16,819 nucleotides of DNA from DAMCAP01 sp964369265 (GCA_964369265.1 CAYJEV010000031.1:1-16819); one strand, 5' to 3'; positions 7,415-14,146 are shown, numbered from the stretch's first letter. The notes: generated by a model from the letters alone, not told the origin. Made by a program: numbers and translations.

Positions 7415-8740
7415 CTAAAATTCTTTCATTGTCTTAGTTGACCAGCCACTAACTTGGTCACCACAGAACATAGCGTTATTTTCCATAACGATAGAGCCGT
7501 CTTCCTTAACAGAAGAGCCTAACACTTCGTCACTTGCCCAGCCGCCAGATAAGCCATCTCTAGCAAGAGCTTCTAGCTCGCCAAGAACAGTTTCCATAGC
7601 TGGTAGTTTAATTAGTTGTGATACATTTCCGCAAGATACAATAGCGTCAACCTTAGCATCTAAAGTAACTAGAGGTTGAGATTGTCCATCACGACCAGTA
7701 CACTCGTTAGTAACGCCGATTGTTTTAACTCCAACATCTTCAAGAGCAACAACGCAAGCGATAAAGTCCGCATCAGGGTTGCCATAGCCTTCTTCTGCAA
7801 CAACAGCAGCAGTTGCACCAAGATTTTTAGCGATTTGAGCAACGAATAGAGCAGATCTTTCCTTTTGCTCAAGAGCAACGTTTAGGTTTGACATAATAAC
7901 TCCTAAGAAGTTAATAGTCTTTCCATGCTCTGCATAAAGAGCCTTGATGTTTGGATGGTTTTGGAAATCATAAGTTGCCCATTTTGAAGAGCAAGGCATA
8001 AAGCTACCAGAAACCATAGCACCATTTAAAACTTCATTTGGATGAACAAAAGTTGGAAGCATTCTATTGCAGTCCCAGCCATAGAATAATGTGTTGTAAC
8101 CTAGCTCCTCCATTTGGGATTGAGGCTGCATTACATAAACTACTGATGGTAGCTTGTTAGTTTTATCATCTCTATGTGTAACTGGAGCAAGCTCAAATAC
8201 TTCAGTTGACTCAGGAGTTAGTTCCTTTAGGCAAGTTGCAATATATTCAGCAAGCTTATGTCCAGCTTCTCTTAAGGCTCTATTTTTCTTTTGTTGTTCA
8301 TGATGCTCAAAAGTTTCATTTGTATCAGCAACAAGAACAATGTTATTTAGTTTAGAGTAGTAAGTATATTTAGCGCCTTCACCACCCATATCTATAAGCC
8401 CATCTTGGAAGCCGCCCCAATGCTTACCAACAACTAGTAAGCTGCAATTCTTTAATGCATATGTAGTGCCTTCTCCACAAGGAGCAAGATCACCAGTGTA
8501 GCCAGGGAACAGTGCAGCACCATCAAGCTTAATTCTAGGCTCTATAGCCTCTTTTACAGGACAAAGACGCACCTTATCACCAGGCTTAACTACATATAGA
8601 TCAGCCTCAGTAATAGCCTCATCAGCAAGAACAAACTTCAAAGCTTCTTCTTTATTGATGCTAAGAATACCATCTTTGAATGAGTGTTCGTTTGAAAGTA
8701 CAATGTCTTTAACAAAGAAATTGCCAAATTCTAATCTCAT
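7415..8740 (-). CDS. grdI: glycine/sarcosine/betaine reductase component B alpha/beta proprotein (betaine type likely)
   Basis: Precursor of the two other subunits of reductase component B. In this family the chain is cleaved before a conserved cysteine that becomes a pyruvoyl group, which forms a Schiff base or adduct with the amine substrate. The expected site is visible as AMVSGSFMPCSSKWATYD with Cys250. The N-terminal half carries KVRLCPVKEAIEPRIK, DGAALFPG and GGFQDGLIDMGGEGAKYT. The C-terminal half has GVIMSNLNVALEQKERS, VVAEEGYGNPDADF and GVTNECTGRDGQSQ, all strong family landmarks. The start at 8740 is set by AGGAGGA just upstream and by the family N-terminus MRLEFGNFFVKDI; the frame extends 21 residues further without support. 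It is the first gene of the operon and is followed by grdH after 20 bases. GrdE, GrdG and GrdI are hard to separate by eye. The betaine form is inferred from context. Confidence 0.92.
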   Translation of the reverse strand: MRLEFGNFFVKDIVLSNEHSFKDGILSINKEEALKFVLADEAITEADLYVVKPGDKVRLCPVKEAIEPRIKLDGAALFPGYTGDLAPCGEGTTYALKNCSLLVVGKHWGGFQDGLIDMGGEGAKYTYYSKLNNIVLVADTNETFEHHEQQKKNRALREAGHKLAEYIATCLKELTPESTEVFELAPVTHRDDKTNKLPSVVYVMQPQSQMEELGYNTLFYGWDCNRMLPTFVHPNEVLNGAMVSGSFMPCSSKWATYDFQNHPNIKALYAEHGKTINFLGVIMSNLNVALEQKERSALFVAQIAKNLGATAAVVAEEGYGNPDADFIACVVALEDVGVKTIGVTNECTGRDGQSQPLVTLDAKVDAIVSCGNVSQLIKLPAMETVLGELEALARDGLSGGWASDEVLGSSVKEDGSIVMENNAMFCGDQVSGWSTKTMKEF

Positions 8741-8832
8741 AACAAAAATCCTCCTAAAAATATTTGATATATAACCAACGGTCTTATAGAAAATATAAAT
8801 CATTAAATATAAAAAGTAAATAAATAATCAAA

Positions 8833-8862
8833 CACAAATTTTAGTTATATTATCACAAATTT
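8833..8862. promoter_or_regulatory. direct repeats CACAAATTT, candidate operator between grdI and tetR
   Basis: CACAAATTT occurs at 8833-8841 and 8854-8862, again nine bases repeated with a 12-bp gap. The pair lies between the grd start codon and the candidate grd promoter, where a bound protein could block transcription. TetR proteins normally bind inverted repeats, so the regulator is uncertain. Confidence 0.35.
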
Positions 8863-8878
8863 CACCTTTTTTATCGTC

Positions 8879-8905
8879 ATTATATAACATAAATTGGAAA
8901 GGCAA
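8879..8905 (-). promoter_or_regulatory. candidate promoter of the grd operon
   Basis: On the minus strand TTGCCT (8905-8900) and TATAAT (8884-8879) are separated by 15 bases, a short spacing. The -10 is perfect. The transcript would have a leader of about 130 bases that carries the CACAAATTT repeats. It is back-to-back with the tetR promoter. Other AT-rich matches exist in this stretch. Confidence 0.4.
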
Positions 8906-8914
8906 AATTAGGGA

Positions 8915-8944
8915 TTGAAATTATAAACGCATTCATGATATAAT
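8915..8944 (+). promoter_or_regulatory. sigma-A-type promoter of the tetR operon
   Basis: TTGAAA at 8915-8920 and TATAAT at 8939-8944 are separated by 18 bases, placing the transcript start near 8951, about 30 bases before the tetR start codon. Confidence 0.75.
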
Positions 8945-8982
8945 TAAGGTGTATTTTTTAAAAAAAGAGAAAGGAAATTCAA

Positions 8983-9672
8983 ATGGATAACAAGAGTTTA
9001 CAGAAACAACGGATGCTTAGATATTTCGTTGATGCAACAACAAAGATAATTGATAGCGAAGGAATTGATGCAGTAACTGTTAAAAAAGTGTCTGCTTTAG
9101 CTGGATATAATAGCGCAACACTCTATAATTATTTTGATAGCCTTAACCATCTAATCTTTTTCACCTCGCTTAGAAATCTTAAAGAATATACAATTGACTT
9201 ACCAAAATATATAGCAAATAAAAAGAATACGATTGAAGTTTATCTTTTGGTCTGGAAGTGTTTTTGCCGTCATTGCTATAGCAAGCCATTATTTTATAGA
9301 GATTTATTTTTTGGCGAGCAATCTCATATGAAGGTAAACGAGGCAATACTCTCATATTTTGAGCTATTCAAAGATGAAATACCAGAGTCGACTCTAGAAT
9401 ATATACCAATGTTTGTTGAAGATAATATTTATGCAAGAGATTATATACTTCTTAAAAAAGCTGTTGCAGAAAAATATCTTTCAGCCGATAATATCAGAGA
9501 GATAAGCGAGATGAATATACTATTATTTGCAGGAATGCTAGATAGAATGATATATAACCACGAAAACCTATCTATAGATGAGGCTGTTAAACGAACAATG
9601 AAGTATATGAAAAACACCATGATAGTCTATGGGGTTTCCCCGCAAATTATAGATAGACTAAGGGATATTTAG
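8983..9672 (+). CDS. TetR/AcrR family transcriptional regulator
   Basis: A 229-residue one-component regulator. The N-terminal helix-turn-helix spans about residues 15-60 (ATTKIIDSEGIDAVTVKKVSA, then LAGYNSATLYNYFDSLNHLI), with the TLYxYFxS recognition-helix signature of the family. The C-terminal ligand and dimer domain is all-helical and not recognisable by ligand. The ATG follows AGAAAGGAAA, a moderate ribosome site. It is transcribed divergently from the grd operon over a 242-base intergenic region with back-to-back promoters, so it is the obvious candidate regulator of grdI-grdH and of itself. The two DUF3841 genes follow 34 bases downstream, probably on the same transcript. Family assignment is secure. 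Target and effector (betaine, acyl-CoA or other) are inferences from position. Confidence 0.9.
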   Translation: MDNKSLQKQRMLRYFVDATTKIIDSEGIDAVTVKKVSALAGYNSATLYNYFDSLNHLIFFTSLRNLKEYTIDLPKYIANKKNTIEVYLLVWKCFCRHCYSKPLFYRDLFFGEQSHMKVNEAILSYFELFKDEIPESTLEYIPMFVEDNIYARDYILLKKAVAEKYLSADNIREISEMNILLFAGMLDRMIYNHENLSIDEAVKRTMKYMKNTMIVYGVSPQIIDRLRDI

Positions 9673-9706
9673 CAACAGCTTAATGGCAGGTGGAAGGAGT
9701 GTTATT

Positions 9707-10264
9707 ATGGGGAAGGTTACTGTGTGGACAAAGCAAAGCAAGGACATTTTAAAAGAGCTTGAAGAAACAGGGAGATACACAGCAAAGAAGAAGTATATAA
9801 TGACAGATCTTGAAGAGCATAAACATTTAGTGTTTGAAGTTTATGATTGGTTGGTTAGAAACACCCCTAATGCTAAAGAGAGGCCAGAAGATGCAGAGTA
9901 TCCTGTGTGGGTTTCGCTAAAGCAAGAAACGACAATGCTAAAAACGCCAAATGCTATAATATTAGAGCTTTCTATTGATGAGGAGCTGCTAACTTATATT
10001 AACATTGATAAATGGGGAATGATACTTAACTATTCTTACATTCCCTCAAATGAAAATGATTTAAAGGCACACCAAAAAATGCTCTCTATGTATGGAGTTA
10101 GTGATGTTGATGCTTATATGTCGCAGTTTTATCCTCAAATTAAACGAGAGATTGTTGATAGTTGGAAAAGGCTGTTCGATGAAAGCATCATAATACATAA
10201 TAGCAATAACTATGGCAACATATGGGAGGTTAAGAAAGAATGGATAGTAAGCATAACAGAATGA
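9707..10264 (+). CDS. DUF3841 domain protein, first of a tandem pair
   Basis: A 185-residue protein resembling DUF3841, a family without known function. Landmarks are VTVWTKQSKDILKELEETGRY at the N-terminus, the middle DAEYPVWVSL, and QIKREIVDSWKRLFD near the C-terminus, ending in VKKEWIVS. It is rich in Trp and Tyr and has no signal peptide or membrane segment, so it is cytosolic. The start at 9707 is chosen because GGAAGGAG lies seven bases before it; the frame opens at 9683 but that ATG lacks a ribosome site. It lies 34 bases after tetR. The following gene starts inside its last codons, which suggests translational coupling. The similarity to the next protein points to an old tandem duplication. 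The role is unknown. The context beside tetR and the grd operon is suggestive only. Confidence 0.8.
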   Translation: MGKVTVWTKQSKDILKELEETGRYTAKKKYIMTDLEEHKHLVFEVYDWLVRNTPNAKERPEDAEYPVWVSLKQETTMLKTPNAIILELSIDEELLTYINIDKWGMILNYSYIPSNENDLKAHQKMLSMYGVSDVDAYMSQFYPQIKREIVDSWKRLFDESIIIHNSNNYGNIWEVKKEWIVSITE

Positions 10265-10818
10265 TTTTATATTCAGCACAAGCAAAGCCTGTTGTCGAAG
10301 CGATTGAAAGAGATGGGGTATGTTATTCAAAGAGGGAATATGTCCTAAAAAAATACCATGAGTCTGCTCCTATTTTTACAACTGTGTACGACTTCTTTGT
10401 GTCTGAGGCAGTTAAATATGCTAAAATGCCAAACGAAGCTGAATATCCGTATTGGGCATTTAAAGATTTATATAGTGTTGATTTATCAGGAGGGGGAGCA
10501 TTAAAGCTTTCAGTGCCAACTGAAGAAGCAATATTCTTTGATGTTAAGGACTATAATAAGGTAATCTGCCTTAAATACTTAGGTGAAGACGAAAAAGATG
10601 AGAGGCGTTTTAAGCAAAAAATTGAAGAATATGGAATAAAAAAAGAGATTGATATTATGCTTACAAACTTTTATCCTGATTTAAAACAAGAAGTATTAGA
10701 AAGCTGGAAAAGACTATTTAGATATGATAAAGAAATTAAAGCTGGCAATTACAGCTCTGTCGAGAGCGTTCAAGCCTGCCTTTGGCGAATAAAAAAAGAA
10801 TGGATAATTTCTGAATAA
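10240..10818 (+). CDS. DUF3841 domain protein, second of a tandem pair
   Basis: A 192-residue paralogue of the preceding protein. Shared blocks are NEAEYPYWAFKDLY (against DAEYPVWVSLK), NFYPDLKQEVLESWKRLF (against QFYPQIKREIVDSWKRLF) and the closing RIKKEWIIS. The middle is diverged, including a GGGALKLSVP stretch. Its start overlaps the first gene by 25 bases. A GGGAGG site about ten bases before the ATG lies within the upstream coding sequence, so the pair is probably translationally coupled. A second in-frame ATG at 10261 has no ribosome site. A strong terminator follows at 10843. Function is unknown. Two diverged copies in one operon suggest a heteromeric assembly, but that is inference. 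Confidence 0.8.
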   Translation: MDSKHNRMILYSAQAKPVVEAIERDGVCYSKREYVLKKYHESAPIFTTVYDFFVSEAVKYAKMPNEAEYPYWAFKDLYSVDLSGGGALKLSVPTEEAIFFDVKDYNKVICLKYLGEDEKDERRFKQKIEEYGIKKEIDIMLTNFYPDLKQEVLESWKRLFRYDKEIKAGNYSSVESVQACLWRIKKEWIISE

Positions 10819-10842
10819 AACTACAAATTTAATTACTTTAAT

Positions 10843-10895
10843 AATAAATACACCAATTGGAAAATAAATTCACATTGGTGTATTTATTTCATTTT
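10843..10895 (+). terminator. intrinsic terminator of the tetR-DUF3841 operon
   Basis: A perfect 15-bp stem (AATAAATACACCAAT at 10843-10857 with ATTGGTGTATTTATT at 10874-10888) has a 16-base loop and is followed by TCATTTTT. It lies 25 bases after the stop codon. Confidence 0.85.
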
Positions 10896-10977
10896 TGGGG
10901 AATATTTGTTGTAACAAATAACAGTTTTTATTATTATTTTTCGTTTAGTTTTTAGTATAAAATAAACATAAAATATA

Positions 10978-11006
10978 TTGTTTAAACTTGGATATTATGT
11001 TATAAT
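10978..11006 (+). promoter_or_regulatory. sigma-A-type promoter of the PTPS-like gene
   Basis: TTGTTT at 10978-10983 and a perfect TATAAT at 11001-11006 are separated by 17 bases. The transcript would start near 11013, giving a leader of about 93 bases that contains two hairpins. Bases 10896-10977 are AT-rich and hold nothing I recognise. Confidence 0.75.
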
Positions 11007-11013
11007 TACTATA

Positions 11014-11073
11014 ACAGCTAAAAAGATTTTATATAGTTGTTTGAATTAAAGCAAGAGCTAATTTGAATCTTGC
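11014..11073 (+). promoter_or_regulatory. two-hairpin leader of the PTPS-like gene
   Basis: ACAGCTA (11014-11020) pairs with TAGTTGT (11034-11040) over seven positions including one G-U pair. GCAAGA (11051-11056) then pairs with TCTTGC (11068-11073). The second hairpin ends about 20 bases before the ribosome site. I compared it mentally with preQ1 and tetrahydrofolate riboswitches and found no convincing match, so this is a possible unassigned leader element or simply chance pairing. Confidence 0.35.
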
Positions 11074-11105
11074 GCAAATATTTATTTAAAAGGAGAATGA
11101 TAGTT

Positions 11106-11669
11106 ATGAGAAGTATTACAGTTTTAGATTTACAATACGCACACAGATTTTATGGATTTAAAGGCGAGGCGCAGTATCTGCATGGACATACAGGAATTTT
11201 AACTCTTGAGGTTGAAGATACAGTTAACGAGGGAGTGAATATGGTTTTCCCTTGTAACGAAATTCAAAAGACAGCTTGGGAGCTGCTAAAAAACTTCGAC
11301 CATGCTCTAATTCTAAGAGAAGATGATCCTTTGCTTCCAGCTATCCTAAAAGTTTATGAGGATACTGGAATTAAGGATGGAACTCCACAAAACACTATGA
11401 AAGGCCCAGCCTTTAAAACAGAGCTTGCAACAGCATATCCTGATTGTCGCCTTGTTGTGACAAAAGAAACAATGACAGTTGAGGGCATGATAAAGATAGT
11501 TTATGATTTACTAAAAGATAAGCTAAACATCGCTAAAATAACTTTCACAAGCGGAGTGAATGCAGCTTCAGCAGAGTTCTGCACTAAGAATGATATTGCA
11601 AGATGTCCTTTATGTGGAATTGCTTTAGATGAGCACGGTGTGTGCCCAAAATGTGGATATAAAAAATAA
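11106..11669 (+). CDS. 6-pyruvoyl-tetrahydropterin synthase / QueD-like protein with C-terminal zinc ribbon
   Basis: A 187-residue protein of the PTPS/QueD fold, whose members act on dihydroneopterin triphosphate on the way to queuosine or biopterin. The three zinc histidines are visible as His13 (YAHRFYG), His26 and His28 (YLHGHTG). The Asp-His pair appears in NFDHALI, and TVEGM matches the TSE segment of QueD. Two features differ from E. coli QueD: the catalytic cysteine of KCGRLHGH is replaced by alanine (EAQYLHGH, Ala22), and the pterin-binding VKET near the end reads TFTSG. A C-terminal tail with CPLCG and CPKCG forms a zinc ribbon that QueD lacks. The start at 11106 is chosen because AAAGGAGA sits nine bases upstream; the earlier ATG at 11097 abuts that site. 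No other queuosine or folate gene is adjacent. Family secure, activity doubtful. Confidence 0.82.
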   Translation: MRSITVLDLQYAHRFYGFKGEAQYLHGHTGILTLEVEDTVNEGVNMVFPCNEIQKTAWELLKNFDHALILREDDPLLPAILKVYEDTGIKDGTPQNTMKGPAFKTELATAYPDCRLVVTKETMTVEGMIKIVYDLLKDKLNIAKITFTSGVNAASAEFCTKNDIARCPLCGIALDEHGVCPKCGYKK

Positions 11670-11754
11670 TTGCTACTGCATTGCGATTGATTAAGTAAAG
11701 ATTGATATTATCGCATTATGACATTTTAAATGCTAAATAAATAATAAAATAGAA

Positions 11755-11790
11755 AAGGCAGTGCCGAGCTTTTATGCTCGGTACTGCCTT
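11755..11790. terminator. bidirectional terminator between the PTPS-like gene and yfcE
   Basis: A 15-bp stem (11755-11769 with 11776-11790, one G-U pair on the plus strand) has a six-base loop. On the minus strand it is followed by CTTTTCTATTTTATT, a good T-rich tail serving the yfcE transcript. On the plus strand the tail is weak (AATTTGAG). Confidence 0.75.
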
Positions 11791-11803
11791 AATTTGAGTG
11801 CTA

Positions 11804-11898
11804 ATTATGTGTGGGTGGTGTGCATATGGTGATGAGGAGGACGAAGCATAAGGTGCGAATACGGCGATGTGAGGCGTATTCGGATTATGTGTGGGCGG
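11804..11898. repeat. G-rich patch bounded by 15-bp direct repeats, with internal hairpin
   Basis: ATTATGTGTGGGTGG (11804-11818) recurs as ATTATGTGTGGGCGG (11884-11898), 14 of 15 identical and exactly 80 bases apart. The second copy abuts the yfcE stop codon. Between them lies a hairpin with a perfect 8-bp stem (CGAATACG at 11856-11863, CGTATTCG at 11875-11882). The plus strand is unusually rich in G compared with the surrounding intergenic DNA. It could be a small non-autonomous element or a structured 3' untranslated region. Bases 11670-11754 show nothing else. Confidence 0.45.
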
Positions 11899-12441
11899 CT
11901 AAGCAAGACTATGTTCCATTAGAACAGTTCCATCTAGTTTTTTGAATATGAATTTGCCATCATCAAAAACAATGTAAGTTGGTCCATTATCAGTTTTTGG
12001 AAAGCAAAGGCTGCCTGGGTTTATGTATGTGAAGTTATCATAAACCTCGCAAGCTACAACATGTGTGTGCCCAGTTAACAAAACATCTCCTCTATACAGC
12101 TTAGGAGGCGTTTGAGGGCTATAGTGATGACCATGAGTTGCAAAAATTAGATGTTCATTATTGTATAGCGTTGTAAAAACAGGGAGGTTAAGCCCAGTCA
12201 CCATCTCATCAACTTCACTATCGCAGTTGCCTTTAACGGCAAATATTTTATCTGCATATTCTTTAATTAAGTCAATTGTCTTGATAGGGTCGTAGGCTGG
12301 ATGAAGCCCATTTCTTGGCCCATGGTATAATAAATCGCCAAGAAGCAGTATTCTCTCGCATTTTTCAGCTTCAAATCTTTCAATTAGAGCTTTTAGCGCC
12401 TCATAAGAGCCATGTAAATCAGATGCTATTAATAGTTTCAT
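11899..12441 (-). CDS. yfcE: YfcE-type metallophosphodiesterase
   Basis: A 180-residue calcineurin-like metallophosphoesterase of the YfcE/MJ0936 family, which hydrolyse phosphodiester model substrates using two metal ions in the cytosol. All metal-binding motifs are present in order: DLHG (Asp8, His10), GDLLYHGPRN (Asp36), GNCDSE, THGHHYS and GHTHV. The length matches E. coli YfcE (184). The ATG at 12441 follows AAAGGAGAA at good spacing. It begins 32 bases after the lipoprotein stop codon on the same strand and is probably cotranscribed with it. It ends against the direct-repeat patch, then the terminator at 11755-11790. Physiological substrate is unknown for the family. I regard the assignment as secure at family level. 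Confidence 0.92.
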   Translation of the reverse strand: MKLLIASDLHGSYEALKALIERFEAEKCERILLLGDLLYHGPRNGLHPAYDPIKTIDLIKEYADKIFAVKGNCDSEVDEMVTGLNLPVFTTLYNNEHLIFATHGHHYSPQTPPKLYRGDVLLTGHTHVVACEVYDNFTYINPGSLCFPKTDNGPTYIVFDDGKFIFKKLDGTVLMEHSLA

Positions 12442-12473
12442 TTGTGTATTCTCCTTTGCGTTTTATGTTTAGT

Positions 12474-13262
12474 TTAATATTCTATATAGCTTTGTAAATC
12501 TTCTGGATAGATGATTTCAATATTTTCATTGATGGAATAATACTCTGTGTTAGTGTTTGTTATAATTGTTGCTGAAAGGGAAGGAGCATTTATTTTTAAC
12601 TCAATTTGCATATTGGTTTTTAAGAGGTTTCCTTCCTTTGAAATTATTGCTTCTCCGCTTGCTGTTATAAATTCTATCTCGTCTGTCGCACCATAAATTT
12701 CCTCTAATTGTTCAATATGCTGTGATAGACTGTTTTCCTTTATAGAATATTTAAAAGTGTTATGTTGCTCATTTTCTTCAAATGAAAAGTTTAGTAGCTC
12801 TTCTGCTTTAAAAGTTAATGAGGAATAGTCAACAGCTTGAAAAGCCTCTTGCTCTGGGGATTCATATTTAATTTTAGTGTTGCCATATTTCGTGTAAAAA
12901 TATCCATCTAAATAATAAGTTTCAGCGATAATATTGCCTTCAAGTGCTGATGAGGATGAATTTGAAATACTATGGTATTTTATATTTCCTTGTTCTCTCA
13001 TATCATATTTAATTTCGTGTTCGTCATTTGATATAACAGAACTGTCTGCTAATATCATTTTGCTTTCAGAGTTAATTTTGAGATGAGCGGAAGTTGGGTC
13101 TGATAGCTCTGACATAATTTCATTAAATTGTTGTTCAATTGAAATATCACTTTGCTCATTATTTATTGATGATTGGCTGATTTCGCTATCAGTTACTGCT
13201 GAACAAGCTGAAAATGTCAAAGAAAATATAACAGTCATTATTAAAATAAGATTCTTTTTCAT
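12474..13262 (-). CDS. predicted lipoprotein, unknown function
   Basis: A 262-residue exported protein. The N-terminus has two lysines, a hydrophobic core (LILIMTVIFSLTF) and a lipobox FSAC, so signal peptidase II should cut before Cys20 and lipid would anchor the rest to the outer face of the membrane. A Ser, Asn and Glu-rich linker follows to about residue 45. The remainder is rich in alternating polar and hydrophobic residues (EIKYDMREQ, YYLDGYFYTKYG, NTNTEYYSINENIEI), consistent with a beta-rich LolA/DUF6612-like fold; I propose that fold from pattern only. The ATG follows AAAAAGGAA. A strong promoter at 13400-13427 drives it, with yfcE downstream. Function unknown. Confidence 0.82.
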   Translation of the reverse strand: MKKNLILIMTVIFSLTFSACSAVTDSEISQSSINNEQSDISIEQQFNEIMSELSDPTSAHLKINSESKMILADSSVISNDEHEIKYDMREQGNIKYHSISNSSSSALEGNIIAETYYLDGYFYTKYGNTKIKYESPEQEAFQAVDYSSLTFKAEELLNFSFEENEQHNTFKYSIKENSLSQHIEQLEEIYGATDEIEFITASGEAIISKEGNLLKTNMQIELKINAPSLSATIITNTNTEYYSINENIEIIYPEDLQSYIEY

Positions 13263-13399
13263 TGGTTATTCCTTTTTATAGTTAAAAATTTAAATATACA
13301 CAACACATAGTAAAAACTAAGATTAAAAATTAAATAAACAAGAGTTAGAACTATGATATTATATTTCGTAAAACGGACATCAAAATTACCACTATAATT

Positions 13400-13427
13400 A
13401 GTATATCATTTGAGGCATTAAAGTCAA
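13400..13427 (-). promoter_or_regulatory. promoter of the lipoprotein-yfcE operon
   Basis: On the minus strand TTGACT (13427-13422) and TATACT (13405-13400) are separated by 16 bases. The -35 begins two bases after the rubrerythrin terminator stem, a very compact junction. The leader is about 130 bases and AT-rich, with no structure I recognise. Confidence 0.7.
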
Positions 13428-13428
13428 T

Positions 13429-13464
13429 AGAAAAGCGAGATGATAAAAACCATCTCGCTTTTCT
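13429..13464. terminator. terminator after rubrerythrin
   Basis: A perfect 14-bp stem (13429-13442 with 13451-13464) encloses an eight-base loop. On the minus strand the T residues fall inside the 3' arm (GCTTTTCT). It starts 22 bases after the rubrerythrin stop codon. Confidence 0.8.
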
Positions 13465-13485
13465 TTGTATATATGAAATATGAAA

Positions 13486-14028
13486 TTAGCCGAAGTATCT
13501 TTGTAGTAGACCCTCAAAAGCCTTACCATGTCTAGCCTCGTCACGAGCCATCTCATGAACAGTGTCATGGATAGCGTCTAGGTTAGCAGCCTTAGCTCTC
13601 TTAGCAAGATCAAACTTACCAGCAGTTGCGCCATTTTCAGCAGCAACTCTTAGCTCTAGGTTTTTCTTAGTGGAAGCTGTTACAACTTCGCCTAGTAGCT
13701 CAGCAAACTTAGCAGCATGCTCTGCCTCTTCCCAAGCAGCCTTCTCCCAGTATAGGCCGATTTCTGGATAGCCTTCTCTATGTGCAACTCTTGCCATTGC
13801 TAGGTACATACCAACTTCTGTGCACTCGCCCTCGAAGTTAGCTCTTAGATCAGCCATAATGTCCTCAGAAGAACCTTGAGCAACACCAATTACATGCTCT
13901 GCAGCCCAAGACATTTCGCCGGATTGCTCGCTAAACTTTTCAGCGCCAACCTTACAAGTTGGACAGGAAGCTGGAGCACAATCTCCCTCGTGAACATAAC
14001 CACATACTGAACATACAAACTTTTTCAT
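13486..14028 (-). CDS. rbr: reverse-type rubrerythrin (rubredoxin domain first)
   Basis: A 180-residue peroxide and oxygen-scavenging protein of anaerobes. In the related clostridial reverse rubrerythrins, electrons from NADH through a rubredoxin reductase reach the N-terminal rubredoxin iron and then a di-iron centre that reduces hydrogen peroxide to water. The rubredoxin domain comes first, with CSVCG (Cys6, Cys9) and SCPTC (Cys22, Cys25). The four-helix di-iron domain follows with FEGECTEVGMY, EEAEHAAKF and DEARHGKAF as metal-ligand motifs. This domain order is the reverse of classical rubrerythrin. The ATG at 14028 follows AAGGAGAA. A clear promoter lies at 14118-14146 with a palindrome over its -10, suggesting a repressor such as PerR. 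It is monocistronic, with its own terminator. Confidence 0.94.
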   Translation of the reverse strand: MKKFVCSVCGYVHEGDCAPASCPTCKVGAEKFSEQSGEMSWAAEHVIGVAQGSSEDIMADLRANFEGECTEVGMYLAMARVAHREGYPEIGLYWEKAAWEEAEHAAKFAELLGEVVTASTKKNLELRVAAENGATAGKFDLAKRAKAANLDAIHDTVHEMARDEARHGKAFEGLLQRYFG

Positions 14029-14117
14029 AATTTTTCTCCTTAATAATTTTTAATATATTTTGTTTAATTTATTTGCTTTGTCTAAGCTTGGTATCGCCCT
14101 TGCTTTACCGTGATTTA

Positions 14118-14146
14118 ATGATAACATATCATCAAAATTATTTCAA
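14118..14146 (-). promoter_or_regulatory. rubrerythrin promoter with palindrome over the -10
   Basis: On the minus strand TTGAAA (14146-14141) and TATCAT (14123-14118) are 17 bases apart, giving a leader of about 80 bases. The -10 is one arm of a perfect palindrome, ATGATA-ACA-TATCAT at 14118-14132, well placed for a repressor to cover the promoter. Confidence 0.7.

Noticed and set aside
8983..10818. The TetR-DUF3841-DUF3841 group as an anti-phage or toxin-antitoxin system.
   Set aside because: Sizes and overlap are superficially similar, but no nuclease, toxin or antitoxin motif is visible and the position opposite the grd operon suggests a metabolic context.
11007..11105. A preQ1 or tetrahydrofolate riboswitch before the PTPS-like gene.
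   Set aside because: I could not find the conserved core bases of either class.
11826..11945. A 39-codon plus-strand frame starting MVMRRTKHK across the yfcE 3' end.
   Set aside because: It has no ribosome site, runs antisense into yfcE and its base bias is explained by the G-rich repeat patch.
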